64,000 bases of DNA from Tritrichomonas musculus (taxonomy: Eukaryota; Parabasalia; Tritrichomonadida; Tritrichomonadidae): the NCBI GenBank assembly GCA_039105265.1, contig JAPFFF010000018.1, positions 1,984,001 through 2,048,000 on the forward strand, given 5' to 3'. Each line of letters starts with the position of its first letter. The stretch's first letter is position 1. Positions 31,801 through 38,095 of this stretch are shown piece after piece. The notes under the pieces were generated by a model, which saw nothing but the letters and a program-made list of their open reading frames with translations, had not been told where the DNA came from and made no database searches. Both the position numbers and the translations under genes were made by a program.

Positions 31801-32443
31801 TTAATATCTGTATTACAATAATAGCAAATGAATAAATATCTGATTTTGCAGTAACTTTCCCATTTTGATTCAAAGTATAAGGATCAATATAATAAAGTAA
31901 CTTTGAGTCTATTATATTGGATATTGAATAATCAAATTGGGGATAAATATTAACAAGATTAAAGTCAGTAATCTGAGGTTCTAAGTTTTCATCGATTAAA
32001 ATATTTGATGGAGTTAACTTTTTATGCGTAATATTTTGGCTGTGTAAATATTCTAAGGCGTGTGCCATTCCATATATAATAATGAATTGTCTTACGGGAT
32101 CCCACCAAGATAAAGCTTCTCCTTCATTTATTTTGTCAAAAATATCCTGAAGTGAAAGATATGAAGCATATTTTGTAACAATAATATTTTGTTCCATTAC
32201 ATTTTGACTAGATAAACAAAATCCAATAAAAGGGATGATTGCAGGGTGATTCATTTGTTGTAAATTCTTAACATATTCTCTAAATTTCTCTTCATTTATC
32301 ATTTTTTCATCTTTTAGAATTTTTGTTGCACATCGAGATGTATCAGTCGCTAATTTTGCACAATACGTCAAAGAGTTTTTAGTTTCACCAATTTTCTTTT
32401 CAAAATTGATATCATCGAATAAGATAATATATTTATCATCCAT
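13889..32443 (-). CDS. Giant pseudokinase-Sel1-hexa-AAA-VWA protein (midasin-like), 6,184 residues
   Basis: One uninterrupted frame. Residues 1-290: kinase fold lacking catalysis (HRD loop is HKKLTPSN, DFG is DFN, no glycine loop), so a pseudokinase. About 310-375: Sel1-type repeats. Six dynein/midasin-type AAA modules follow, with Walker A at about 484 (GPTGTSKT), 769 (GKEGCGKT), 1126 (GPTGAGKT), 1456 (GNSGFKT, degenerate), 1849 (GPPGQGKH) and 2166 (GDTASGKS). Their Walker B motifs are LLLDEINLA, SLDEAP, IADEFNLS, LKDLSN, IILENIN and LIDGIE, so modules 1-3 look active and 4-6 weakened. Then come a long helical linker, an acidic stretch (about 4820-4890), a degenerate VWA (about 4990, DCSSF), a VWA with intact MIDAS DSSKS (about 5343) and a last VWA with DYSGS (about 5934). 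The order AAA6, linker, acidic, MIDAS matches midasin/Rea1, which remodels pre-60S ribosomes. The N-terminal pseudokinase and multiple VWA domains do not, so a lineage-specific relative is more likely than the true orthologue. A block at about 3560-3840 is shared with the BTB/BACK-like gene. Confidence 0.9.
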   Translation of the reverse strand: MDDKYIILFDDINFEKKIGETKNSLTYCAKLATDTSRCATKILKDEKMINEEKFREYVKNLQQMNHPAIIPFIGFCLSSQNVMEQNIIVTKYASYLSLQDIFDKINEGEALSWWDPVRQFIIIYGMAHALEYLHSQNITHKKLTPSNILIDENLEPQITDFNLVNIYPQFDYSISNIIDSKLLYYIDPYTLNQNGKVTAKSDIYSFAIIVIQILTGNTHIYEDESDLEKLITEIKNGLIPMIPSNFPEELRKLIQSCLNADQTLRPPFSRVCSQLDSIIDSLPEISQEIFKEYKEKIKGKKEDDMSPEVRQMKKAADNGDPEMMYMYAIKRLDGINCKQNQTEATRYLKMAKKRGNRAAEHQLALLKSNNGTMATSVSFESLEVGKPQVENDEHQEDPQDFNNDIDQDSDKNNYAILADDPTYDQPELNINDLLMNIDKEMNNETKFTYNKSEVEKQNFIFTQGAEERLQKLFNYIMVGVPVLLEGPTGTSKTLSSEIVCKLLGRELIRFNLSSETKTQDLIGRYVGDENSWVGISQQDGPFFRAFQEGKVLLLDEINLASASVLQCIEEALDSGILSIEIPGRPLKSIKMDPNFRVIATQNPNKGSYAHKRQNLGLKFYSRFQVINFPAFTEKELLFIGKGLAEKFGYNKLDIIEDLVKFHKRWSENPLIADDTQCFTIREIAATVKALSQKESIYDTIMTIYGARYQAALKEELKKVLNNYPRLINDSKEKQIPQFPGCYPNKSLESAVKSTLFSLENGRNVILTGKEGCGKTQVALWISDYYNKNMQESDNGNQSFFCVCTEEIKVADLVGHQAPSGKSDGTSELIKWQDGFLTKAIKLGKCSVLESLDEAPATVTERLNGLLDQKYDNQQKYFDIPENSSNPRVPIKESFRILATANIEKIAQMSPAFLNRFDIIVLENQIDENIAENSFKDLLSIILDKYCKDLSLKVKTQDSNDQEATDDLLNDSDFEFSDDSDDETNDTNNNNNDNNSKDNSAENNNENKSFEYSQNIIPMIYNKLKNEKNISRISKVCNAIVKLCYAFQDNKQITDKDVVDFAFLLLQNNKEFEIPKEIEKELLQKFQEITENTDDTFFYKDSPSLCSFLAKLEAYSIIEQPVCVSGPTGAGKTSAARAFARMRPHSSTFKSGFQMHSFHSGTKVSHFFGSTTLLDGNIVFHDGTLTKSLKLGLVFIADEFNLSTQSVMKSLSLALDPTIGKNVFIPGIGQVINISPEFHFIACQNELGTLGRNAIPDSISQRFVYIDYPKPLKEDIQKICINISKENFTKKTIFKPEDEELARCIANYMIRLNERKFIYIPQWSLRDITKLFRRIYPQNSFKKFKDITPIHHVLFYTMSVVSSNDISNVIDDVRSIMKLSFNLNDGQVDEYIECYKATPEIREIENQGFYMMKGPKVGISITRIKKLIIDKTLPSLWNAIFQVYLSDEKEPILLMGNSGFKTFLAKQFLPKAQTITLNQETNVAQLLGSSGFMTNVEAKLFYIDYICKIMQNDSLSFELRRKWENGNLTEDDIIPLIQKTKRGTIPYSFHYALDHLAEKLLEDQTKNKDCVLSNTTLEFRPGLFLNSILQGQSLILKDLSNLPTIVLERFNELFSGKQNITLSEDIHNTFTPQDYKELTNFSDSFRVFATCPANSPSRLSEAVLSRFTVISVPEYTSDEQKIVLKSYIQMNKLAFDQSDISRLSEFASAYFINLKNHITFPQMIKVIEITSKLNQETSLDIQKLNIGITLYRVLGGILESNKKKEILFNQIKNYFIIPDIYKSQKNDECILHIDHKENILGVTSNISNLFLKCTTAQECKDKVAFTGSFNDLLDLLHMTLTIHNPLILEGPPGQGKHTAIYYIANMLNIDIVHIMISQSTKVEDLFGKDVISRQQDGIHVNMVETQFIKIIKSADNLEKKSLIILENINSASPALLNALVPVFDTYSSSILLPNGSTCNKGKFDIIGIFNTQQISSSKDKLPSSLINSSIYHIVPKPKESEILNIILVKFCYAGLTNDEANRFNKYYNQARDVLSKEASSSEVFTMNDIEKYILFRTLTKEFFDETTISQMIFAYKFSSDVMIQKMLKELKLENMKFSPLFNYNVPPKDLFIRISNDVSNGLLLPLISKPKDISLIGKIDSLTLPQKHCLIFLACSILAKRSCVIQGDTASGKSFLIRLFADLVGAKLNVFQMNSDSNVSMLAGQSVLNDEISQEDINKFKKAFTNLMIDQNIHQYMEETLKIDIKDQSTFKPTNLKKLLDYIKSIEIEIHGELYFPEIEKAVQLIKETMNPVNRFEHKESAFIHAIKKGEWVLIDGIESAPSVIAEKISSLCGENPELNLYEYGPEFYFSKSKIHDNFHLFITYNPNSMKESQNIDQTFLVKSVTFTLPAIDERIENSAQMLLGSLINLKYSPELSKEVAVRYASMHQFAKSKSQANPDDFAGDIQFNGRTLKFATKAFSTREEKANEKALGNLAKPICFSTKSFYWNSYINEQNAESFHRECIKCLKQQPDNDLLSQLQIGDMTPEVRNKKILVLLRNIQKFVLGKTNKTSFTVVSFLQLCNLIRISDLQFVQKYIKETIEIIKINSNQVINPILTFGSLNAISSLFESIISPDSPIKKEHTFLSIKDGELKNNKSISKPLSKFDLLVQLFNGKLCSEQSSILLENEIYSNLIHQISIIASNSDKNLIIELFKQLESNNELIDFVDSVFPYFTFKESSLSKIAYWLPLSKTLIKNGIRFSFTIDENKVEFNKSSACEFSFDLIMNEKNNLSLSKNSIIHYMKNKKSMKVKEHNENENEKYDFEYYSIISDLSANPKQSADNSLLGALLSKSKKLLADKQIESPSENLMLSLKDIFLQKDIPIINLIWNIIYTLSEDDIINLSKIVHPIESKLLLSSLKMFQLVDKKLISDIIIWSNWASIFESKVPILFKSILGSDVTKMTSSSNIDQLITCINEEIAYLQKAPDQMKDFWDSEDLIDACKKSLIQLMKIKNDNDNYAKELEIQEKINGLKNILINAKVIEKYRKMKTELVTQLGLIKEFTEDKFIFAQKNVNQFLSLAKSASQDDKSSFIIWPQINVKSLTSNYKKTDNIKLFEALIWYSQILAILKEINAGNDLMKNLWKLNDFEEMAFPREVLLTNLINNTNSGLTMKDKNQALFTLNCHMILKLLSISKSLIEDPQKISEIIDKYRIRSDCDETELQWVYQTVSNLPPDFCLSIPTFEPNDLVFLIVNKKSHSDYRNGPLFVGVENLVFLKDMKDLMKKDFTSFSEAAQSIAKIAYMTVVAPNENPPSDYTKLKNAFNNQNRVSAKYYEIVRRIKKIFDIADALDKWTEQKLIFDDVSFLTNDWKNDQGLLNLYPSLVFWICKYQQTTNQIISKYKNFDQNPKQIPLWLLALRMMSSQNCIEFVTKAHGNLSEIISSETTKLTKKYLTDAFHQNSLINYDWINILISNLPQQILNIDIKTIHDFFSLLSLDDQNNLSREINQIKNNSIQKAISKITKMMLSNRTDELISSDLLDKKSMNQFLVSPSKYVQTRINDKISEITHSILIDKSAVQLRSFLNSLDNFKNLIQNLKNAINEDQEEMKTFYEEKIKNENEQLKAKKINETRSLVNKYNEIVWDILHSYKHKEINDKVKNLKIYHSQLQAYPELFKKEGIDLVTFTYQSQNDFVLNVKKNNELIKIKVPKAYYKDQYLYPGEEIRREDNSNIWYHITKITVTHFDYIKEYFDLDAIISRSTNVSSRKPVIVFGNKYQDSKVFLETLDNIYKELTSLDEKFFAVLEFDPNIRSDIFSYIEKINNSLQSVKNNLQVEFSDHSPAPNSKRILQGEMKDYLDNLYPLLKKLMDLSQSNLYPIWKAMSSNRQFTKLFNYQYDIKIPKINHKPNLIPNFSAISNINSLASPIICISPENKIICSVNKLKCQIGPIFSSHLYTPYSINILSFINENVICQIDHLSDPQHSMFISIKDNLKSNEPIQLFVKPPNTAGNEPEILTLKGNITITAESYDPFILPFEIILGILPLKVRIHCLEYKLAEEEQSLRLCCDKIDSGAKINLEIINYYIHDYFLLSADVESLDENEANQPEISINKVKREISLSIPNVEDPTRCHFNLKIALSQNLITTIHCDFIIMPLVFAFEMYDFFSRKYVDTSCQLTFIPGSTKTLHFRMTCLFPFKQVAQIKYDLPQSITLSREGNPITEKFNVNGDCTFKLKLHISRNYTYCPSYGYHHIDLEIGNTKKSIQIKFVDPSSYIFYPDYPSSSKINNNEFLMKLPTYLYDYNKKKWEKLLDNDQLIKSKPNDKPYIMVSPFKIYTNTNRYNIIDYHQKYCDYVSVSNYQNINFLQLTIHDNQKHLINEEKSSATSVFKYCPNYALYVICYETKYYYYSIIGYEKDNSNNWFPAFDTYPDISKIMFLNYDEKNVSKAKDNIKSMKKSIKSPSFKKITKAFTSYSSLPVDQTNFAVLMALLLDKTIVLNIEYIKDHLPNEIQEQLANIIDTIKVFINDKKGLSKEISTIISHNLILKFAQIFIAKYKEIESHQFCLQMPLTNNEIEAQKKIAMDEFMNYDSGLIANRSTSTTFQFSEKQNALSKVATIQLPEELQRYECYIISEKDNLQSCSISDGLGSFNFDSIIDKDESIFSDTMDSIASLPPITLPSVLSIQKLLLFYSVCSQGATVLPTYIRSMQIKKKDQKDSELYFATLLDIYKEITKESTLDRSILADYVNSFIESFKNCVKRLKRAGVDFSKMNLPQSCNDSRYHYNQDFIRSPDIETPTLRHIPWKTKYQVSENYAKFADPSFNKSYTSMDTFISRQLDNIINPIIEEEEDFIDLNPEPEPIHEISDQEKKLIVDQVAAVNNKEEDEEEIENADDKDQQNKPDNKPILAVNPKVMTTQTVDSESVDGLFSQFSELDGIERVLRRIKEMKKDAKLKFLNSVECKIENQKDKFATDINDFPVKSLIDNSQHLIANLICRASDTNCPFLYMSCNLLIDCSSFISMENKLYSFMLLISFSYALSALEIPFSIAIVADQKFRFVLKPFEEEISMLVLQRVLDCLFIKRYRTNIADTFHHAIEFMKCPYQERTQRAVFIFSNGLDENLILTQSWKESILNNINNSFGLIFVKSKLLENQKFSSIQTMWDEFNKAVDTAQSITKLIAINADINTSTFDSITDAFATVLSRKSDQKYPFDLNKVDIKPDFKQNYIDLAQRIFENVRDDIEYNFDGVSPSIFRKINQRFDVIGTRFPKLDIAHYRNKTEKITNSSPEHQIKESFEQFIHRNVNLKKNSYRPLLETIFKPNKASQTVLSSVGTDFDITALILNLINPVPDPLIYLEEKGGLIRNYGISIVIDSSKSCFNPLSSSHSYQTIKTLFAALSAIDVPCIDIVVATKATPIVLCSEIPSLRIFNDKSPIWPSLFNCIAENYSENCDLESAIHTAYDIRRMRTVDSTSYMFVFTDGLFQKEQKDLIKGHVMTCLQSGISVFGIGIGIYPSGIIEMFPQAIFATNPNYLIHGIASCFGDDSTDSFDDSIMHLAPEQSPFSEIKDSFDELIKKENKPVFKDLKKYLLDVQHAMDAFSDMYNEEQESRNASGELINPEGMNTEMYVQDILKGQKILIVMPYDCRANLKENPKVNPKYLLEPECAGEKAYVKKAVEFFGIDVVIVQNYKDAVKELTKQTQSGLCDYYATWVISGLPYDIPLPDGGNQHLVLQFIDCLIQFWNNGGSVVMFAEGDPLTFQANLFLERIVFPGNKKTNLRVGGNHAGKKLLKGDIGGKLERPGMFNKSPLAFRTFQRASLAHNLVEIYEGETISFAPNDKTKYLPFTPFMKDSENGISALFYSGGTDKQNQTGDIIIDCGYTKLFDKMTEKGTFRYVQNIAGWTAQCESRRIRGIQPKNFRPKAVVFTLDESQKCPVLQAPPKLPTSTPTSSYFDLSSLRHLFAIDYSGSVCGVSLYHNEVRSIFNQYYRNGDSIMIWGSQARMIDYSRMVQIYTNREGNEGTDPYVIAQKLVSDQSIPREHLILVTDGQVDSGSIQQSDSILRSGNVQFKYVTTYVIGSGGDLSVGAPFGRGCGSETVEVKSNGQRRVIKGANASDFNVLDQIDNISSLDQFKRNSGAIFSATKQKMIGTSGDPSLRSKFENLKNRLKSAGCLVAKADQILSILIGMASGTLQNVFDINTISAMEDSANSW
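20925..21757 (-). repeat. Copy 2 of the block shared with the BTB/BACK-like gene
   Basis: Partner of 11308-12145, same orientation, about 9.6 kb away. It lies inside the linker of the giant protein (residues about 3560-3840), without disturbing the frame. The downstream edge is sharp: after YLDNLY the two proteins diverge at once. Confidence 0.9.
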
Positions 32444-32459
32444 CTAATATTTTTTTAAA

Positions 32460-33137
32460 TAGGGGCTACAACGATAAGAATTTGTCAAAAAATTGAAAGA
32501 AAAATTAAATATCTGATGAATTTATTAATAAAGGTAACAAATATCATCTATATATATTCACAAATATAAATTATTGCTCAATTTTTTAAAATATCTGTTA
32601 GCAGTGGAGATATCACTTTTTGAAATTGAGAAGGTTTGTTTAATTTTTTTGAAAAAATTAAAAAAAAATGGTACGTTTATCTTTTTATATAAAGATCCAA
32701 AAAGATCAATTCCGAACTTTAGATTATATTTAATACCCAAATTGTTATAAATTACATCAAATTCAACCAGATACAACATCTTTTATGCATCGATAATAGA
32801 TTAAAATTTCTCAAATAATTGATATAACTTGGTATATTTTGAATTTCAAGCTATTCATGATTGATATTTGCAAAAAACTATTTTTTTAAGTAAATGATAT
32901 TTAAAGTATAGTATAAAAAAAAAACAGAAAACCATAAATATTAATATTTTAAATTATGATAGAAATCAAACAAACCTTGTGAAATTAAAAAAGTGATATT
33001 TCGACTGCCTATAGATATTTCTTAAAAAAAAATTTATAGAAATAACATAAATAATATTTATAAAAAATATTTGTATTTATTATTAAAATTGGTTAGAGTA
33101 AAAAAATAACTTTTTTTTCCTATCGTTGTAACCCCTA
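32460..33137. mobile_element. TAGGGG-ended, hAT-like 678-bp element upstream of the giant gene
   Basis: The left end TAGGGGCTACAACGATAAGA (32460-32479) and the right end (33118-33137, read inverted TAGGGGTTACAACGATAGGA) match at 18 of 20 positions. Flanks are T-rich (ATTTTTTTAAA left, TTTTTTTAAC right), so the target duplication cannot be fixed. The family is therefore inferred from the ends. It contains a 73-codon minus-strand frame (32558-32779) without recognisable domain. It lies 16 bp upstream of the giant gene's ATG and must either have displaced or now supply its promoter. Confidence 0.7.
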
Positions 33138-34740
33138 TTTTTTTAACAAAAAATTTTATTGATGGCCGATTTGCACTCAATTTTGTGAAGCCTAGCCAAT
33201 TATAAATGTTTAGACGGTTTTAATTTAAAATTTTGTGAGTTATTGATAAATTGATAATAACCACCTGGTCATTTTAGATTAGTTTTCACAAATTAAAAAA
33301 GGAGCATTAAACATCTTATTAAATCAAAAAAAAAAAAAAAAAAAAAAAAAAAATAGAATTTCTTTCATCAATTGAATTGGCCTTGTTGTGAATTTTTGTC
33401 TTTTTTTTTTTATTATTATTATTTTTTTGGGTTAAATAATTGATAAATCTATAATTTTTTATTTCAAAATAGCGTAATAATAAATATATGCAAATATTAC
33501 TTCAGCAATTGATCACAAAAAAAAAAAAAGTATGAGATATTTTTAATAACCAAATATTTTGGATAAGATAATTATCCATCAATTGAGGGTTTAAAACTAC
33601 ATATCTTTTCTATACTACTTTTTTTATTTATTTATTTATTGTTTCATTTTAATCAAAAATATAATTTTAAATATTCCTGCTTTATATATATATATATATA
33701 AATAACGCACAAACAATAATGGAAACTCGATTTTGTATTACTAAATTACTTTTTACGCATGTCAGCAATCCATAAATAGATGTATTTATTTAAGATTTAT
33801 GCCAAAAAAATTGAGAGAAATTAATTAATAGTCAGTGGTTTGATAAAAACTTTTTCAAATATATAATTAAATGCCAAAGACATGCCATTTTTTTATCCCC
33901 TCATTTTTACTAAATATACAATTGAATTTTTGGAATGATTTGTATTTAAAAAATGAAGCTATTATATAAATAGGCTTGAATATTTCGATGATGGATAAAT
34001 GAAAAATAATATGATTATATTTTATATATTATTTTTTAATATACTTTTTTTTTTTCATATCTTATCATTATTCTACATGAAATTATGAACTTTCAAAGAT
34101 GAAAAAATGTATGAATATCTTTTTTTTGGAAATCAATGATAATTCAAATTTCAAAAGACTTTGGAGAAAAACAATAAAATAATTATATAGGTGTTTTCTT
34201 GAAAGTACTTTAAATATATGCTCAAATGTATATATAAATATTGATATCAAATCAAAAATGATTATATTTTCAAAATTACAAAAACATAGAATTGATATGA
34301 TCCAAATAAGTCTTTAAAATTTGTTTATGAATTATATATCATCAATTTATTTTTTTTTTAAGTTGGCTGTTATTTTGAATTGAAAATGATGATGAGTACA
34401 GATACATATTTCAGTCCAAACTGACTAATATTAATTCTTTCTTTTCATATTGTTAGAAAACCTATTTATATATTTCAAAAAATATATATCATCAATATCA
34501 AATTGTTTTTCACAAGCCGGAATTCATCTTTAAATTCCCTCACTATCTATTGAAAAATTATCTTTGAAATTTTCTATTAATGCTAATTTTTCAAAGATTG
34601 GTCAATTTCTTGGTCAATTTTTGAGAAATGCAAGATATTACTATAAAATTAATACTATTTACAATTTTGAACAAATGTATGCAATCAATTTATTCACATA
34701 TGTTTATTTCATTATGTAGTTTTTATCTAATTTTCTATAT
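33138..34740. other. Long AT-rich intergenic region
   Basis: No gene seen. It holds a run of 28 A (33326-33353), several shorter A and T runs, and a TA dinucleotide run near 33685-33702. Confidence 0.5.
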
Positions 34741-34741
34741 T

Positions 34742-35880
34742 GGCTTTTGAATAGTTCTTCTTAATACCAATGCCTTTCTCATAGGAAATGCCATGATTAT
34801 TTAAACCATATGAATTATTCAAAAATCCATTTGTATACATTTAGGCAAAATTAAAAAAATGGCATAAAGTTATTCCAAAAAAGATAAGTCACCTTTTTTA
34901 AAAAGTTCAACTTTTTAATAGAATTTCTATAAAAACACGTTGGAAAGTGACGTATCGTTGTTAAAATAGCGAAATTTGGCCACTTTTTCATAACATTCAA
35001 TCATTTTTTAATAATTCTTTTTAAACTTATGCCTTTTTCATAAAAATTGCAAATCCAGTTTGTAGCATCTAAGTTTCCAAGTTCTGATCCTTTCTTACAG
35101 AAATAGAAAGCTTTTGAATAATCTATTTTGTTCACAATTTATATAAATTGCGTTGTATATAAATTTCCAAGTTCGACTCCATTTTAGTAGTATTCAATTG
35201 CCTTTTTGTAGTCTTGTTTAATAGCAATGTATAGCAAAGACCTAATCGCACAAATCGGTAGGTTTTGTCTTGTGATGATAATTTTTTGTAATAATGAATG
35301 GATTTTGTGAAGTCTTTTTCAATACCTTGGCCGTTCTCGTAAAGAAGACCACAAATGAATGATGCACGACTGCTTCCTTCATTGGATGAAAACTTCAGAT
35401 ACAGAAGACCTTCAAACACTTTTTTCTCATCGCTATTGATCAATAATCTGCGCACATTGCGTGCGAAATAATCACGCGATAACTGTGATGATTCACTCAA
35501 TTTTCGAATTTCTTCTTGATAACGTTCTTCATTTTCTATGATTTATTTTTCTTAAGTTTTTTCAGTTCTTTTATAAGTTCTTTGCTTGATGAGTTTGGAA
35601 CAGTTTCTTTCTGTTGTTCTTGCTCATCAAGCATTTAATAAAATCGTGGACTTCTTCTACATCGGCATCCTCGCCAAGCATTGAAAAGTCGCCCGAAAGC
35701 TCTTCATATATTTCGCCCAATGATGGTCGCCCTTCTGCTTTTTGGCTCCAGCAACGGTTGAGTAACGATTCCATCTTGAATGAAAAAACTTTTGGAATTC
35801 TGGGACGATATCCACTTGTCACTTTTACACCTAAAAAAACAGGTGAAATGTTTCCAAGTTTTTGGAAAAGAAATTAAATT
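34742..35880 (-). pseudogene. Kinase-Sel1 gene remnant (5' truncated)
   Basis: Minus strand. At 35571-35840 the end of a kinase domain is clear (YRPRIPKVFSFKMESLLNRC then EGRPSLGEIYEEL, subdomain XI). In another frame, 35132-35500 encodes Sel1-like repeats (SRASFICGLLYENGQGIEKD, FTKSIHYYKKL). Further Sel1 scraps follow near 35010-35130 (YSKAFYFCKKGSELGNLDAT) and 34742-34800 (GISYEKGIGIKKNYSKA). Nothing of the kinase N-lobe or catalytic loop remains upstream of 35880. The coding part is visibly less AT-rich than its surroundings. This is the usual kinase-Sel1 class of trichomonads, here dead. Confidence 0.75.
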
Positions 35881-36104
35881 GTAATTTTAAATGCATGCAT
35901 AAACATCAACACCAGGATGTTAAAGTTCTTCGTCTTTTCATTATCTATATTAATTGTTAAATTAAGCCATATATTAGAAAATATTATTCATGAATAAAAA
36001 AGTAAAAATTGAAAAGGGTTTTGGGTGTAGAAAAATATTTTGTGGGTTAGAAAAGAGTAAAATGTTGCTGTTGTGATATTTGAAAACAAGTAAAAAGATT
36101 AGAA

Positions 36105-36112
36105 AAAAATTT
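36105..36112 (-). terminator. RNA polymerase III T-run terminator of tRNA-Phe
   Basis: Downstream of the tRNA on the minus strand the sequence is AAATTTTTTT, a standard Pol III stop. Confidence 0.7.
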
Positions 36113-36184
36113 GGGACTTCGCGGACTCGAACCACGTACCTTACGATCTTCAGTCGTACGCTCTCCCAGGTGAGCTAAAGTCCC
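36113..36184 (-). tRNA. trnF(GAA): tRNA-Phe (GAA)
   Basis: The minus strand folds as a full cloverleaf: acceptor GGGACTT/AAGTCCC, D-arm GCTC...GAGC, anticodon stem TACGA/TCGTA with loop CTGAAGA (anticodon GAA), and T-arm CGTGG/CCGCG around TTCGAGT. No intron. The gene ends directly before a T-run on the minus strand. Confidence 0.95.
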
Positions 36185-36421
36185 GCTGATTAATAAGAAT
36201 TTGGTTTTATATTTATTAATAACTTTTATAATTCAATAATTTAAAATATTTTTTATTATTCATGAATAATATTTTCTAATATATTGCTTGAAAAGAATCT
36301 TTCAAGTTTAATAAGAATTTTGAATTTTGGCTAAAAAAAATTTTATATAAAATTTTATATAAGATAAAATTAACAAAAACAAAATAGAATAATAAATACA
36401 TATTAATATTATGAATTAATC

Positions 36422-37834
36422 TTATTCAATATTATTGGGATCAAGAATTTCATCATTTTCATCATCATCATCAATATAGTCGTATCTATTTAACTTTCTC
36501 ATTTTTGGTCGAGGCCTGGAATAAAATTTTCCTTCTTTGTTATCATTGAAAAACCTAATTTTATCTGAGATATACAAATCATCAAGTCCATCTTCAACAA
36601 GATCGTGCTCATTGTCTTTTTCGTCCATTGCAAGCAACTTATCAGGATCGTCGGCGCACATTTGAACATTTGGTGCGCATGGGAGGTTTCGAATGTTATC
36701 AACCACACTCTCGTAAATGGCACATAATTCTTCTTTTTTGTTCAAGTTTGGCATTTTTGATGGTATTAATTCAATCTGGTATTTTGGACTGAAGTAAGAA
36801 CGGTACTCATTTGGTGGCATTGTTCTTTTAGTATCATTAGGATTGGTGGATCTAATTCCAACTTGATCTTCAACACCTAAAACGACAGCAGTTTCATAGC
36901 ACCAGCAACGAGCAACATTTCTAACGGTATATCCGCCTCCTCCACAAACAAGCATTGGGATTCCAAAGTTTTTGACAAATCTAACACATTCTGCATGCCC
37001 TTCTATTGATAGGTTAAAGCACCCTAGACGATCACCTGCTAAGCTATCAGAGCCGCATTGCAACATTATAGCTTGTGGACGATACCAATTAATAAGATGC
37101 CGAATAACGCTTTGAAAAATGAATTGGTAACTTTGATCTGTAATTCCATCTTTAAGGGGTATGTTAACTGCATAATTTTTACCTCTTCCAATTCCAATAT
37201 CTTTAATATTTCCAGAACCTGGAAAATAATTATCTCCATATTTATGAAATGAAACCGTGAGAACTCTATCTGTGGTATAAAAGGCTTCTTCAACTCCATC
37301 ACCATGATGAATGTCGATATCAATATACATCACTCGGTCGTAACGTTCTAATAGTTCTAAAATCCCTAAAACGCAATCTGCAACATAACAAAATCCTGAA
37401 GCTTCAGCTCTTTTGGCATGATGAAGTCCACCTGCCCAATTGATTGTAATATCTGCTTTTCCAGAAACCAGTTCACGAGCAGCAGAAATGGATCCACCTG
37501 CTGATATTTGGCAAAATTCATAGAGTCCATCAAAAACAGGAGAATCAGACTCTTCACCAATGTTGAATTTATCTAAAGAATCGTTTTTTGAATTTTCTGG
37601 TGTTGAATATTTAAGAAAACGTATATATTGACCTGAATGAAACCGTTCAAGGTCATTTTCTGATGCTCTGATTGGAGTTAAGCAACGCATAAATTTATGC
37701 AAATTGTAGGACATAATTAGGTTATGAGCCATTTTTATTCTATGAGGTTTCATTGGATGTCCTTGGGCATAAAAAAAATTCCCAACTGCGTCATCATAAA
37801 AATAAGCTACTCTATTATTTCTTACATACTCCAT
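36422..37834 (-). CDS. Class I histone deacetylase (RPD3/HDAC1 type)
   Basis: 470 residues, the usual length for class I. It removes acetyl groups from histone lysines, acting in the nucleus in co-repressor complexes (family knowledge). Visible motifs: YFYDDAVGNFFYAQGHPMKP at the N-terminus, the active-site GGLHHAKRAEASGFCYVADC (His-His pair), the zinc-binding YIDIDIHHGDGVEEAFY, VSFHKYG, LQCGSDSLAGDRLGCFNLS (second zinc Asp) and GGGGYTVRNVARCW with the catalytic Tyr. All catalytic residues are present. The C-terminal 90 residues are acidic and charged (DDDDENDEILDP), as in other class I enzymes. A TTTTTCAAAATTT element sits about 11 bp upstream of the ATG. Paralogue identity within class I cannot be settled by eye. 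Confidence 0.97.
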   Translation of the reverse strand: MEYVRNNRVAYFYDDAVGNFFYAQGHPMKPHRIKMAHNLIMSYNLHKFMRCLTPIRASENDLERFHSGQYIRFLKYSTPENSKNDSLDKFNIGEESDSPVFDGLYEFCQISAGGSISAARELVSGKADITINWAGGLHHAKRAEASGFCYVADCVLGILELLERYDRVMYIDIDIHHGDGVEEAFYTTDRVLTVSFHKYGDNYFPGSGNIKDIGIGRGKNYAVNIPLKDGITDQSYQFIFQSVIRHLINWYRPQAIMLQCGSDSLAGDRLGCFNLSIEGHAECVRFVKNFGIPMLVCGGGGYTVRNVARCWCYETAVVLGVEDQVGIRSTNPNDTKRTMPPNEYRSYFSPKYQIELIPSKMPNLNKKEELCAIYESVVDNIRNLPCAPNVQMCADDPDKLLAMDEKDNEHDLVEDGLDDLYISDKIRFFNDNKEGKFYSRPRPKMRKLNRYDYIDDDDENDEILDPNNIE

Positions 37835-37844
37835 GTTTCAAAAT

Positions 37845-37858
37845 AAATTTTGAAAAAT
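37845..37858 (-). promoter_or_regulatory. TTTTCAAAA initiator-like element upstream of the HDAC gene
   Basis: Minus strand ATTTTTCAAAATTT, about 11 bases before ATG. The TCA core fits the trichomonad Inr; assignment rests on recurrence across genes in this window. Confidence 0.5.
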
Positions 37859-38095
37859 CATATAGGTGAAAATTACGGTTTTTGGTTAAATAAAAATCAT
37901 CAAAGAAGAGATAAAGAAAATATCTTAAATATAATAATCAATACTTTCTATTATCTCTCTAAGCCATAATATTTTGAGTTTTTTTTTTAATGTCAATGAA
38001 CAAATGATAAAATAATTTTTTTTAAAATTAATGATAAAATGATAATAAATGTCATAGTTTATTTACATTTATAAATTTGGTTGACATCAAATAGA

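Noticed and set aside
32558-32779. Protein-coding gene in the TAGGGG-ended element
   Set aside because: A 73-codon frame with phenylalanine/lysine-rich translation and no domain; not supported as a transposase.
33326-33353. Run of 28 A as a retrotransposon tail
   Set aside because: No reverse transcriptase, SINE body or target duplication next to it; long A and T runs are common across this window.
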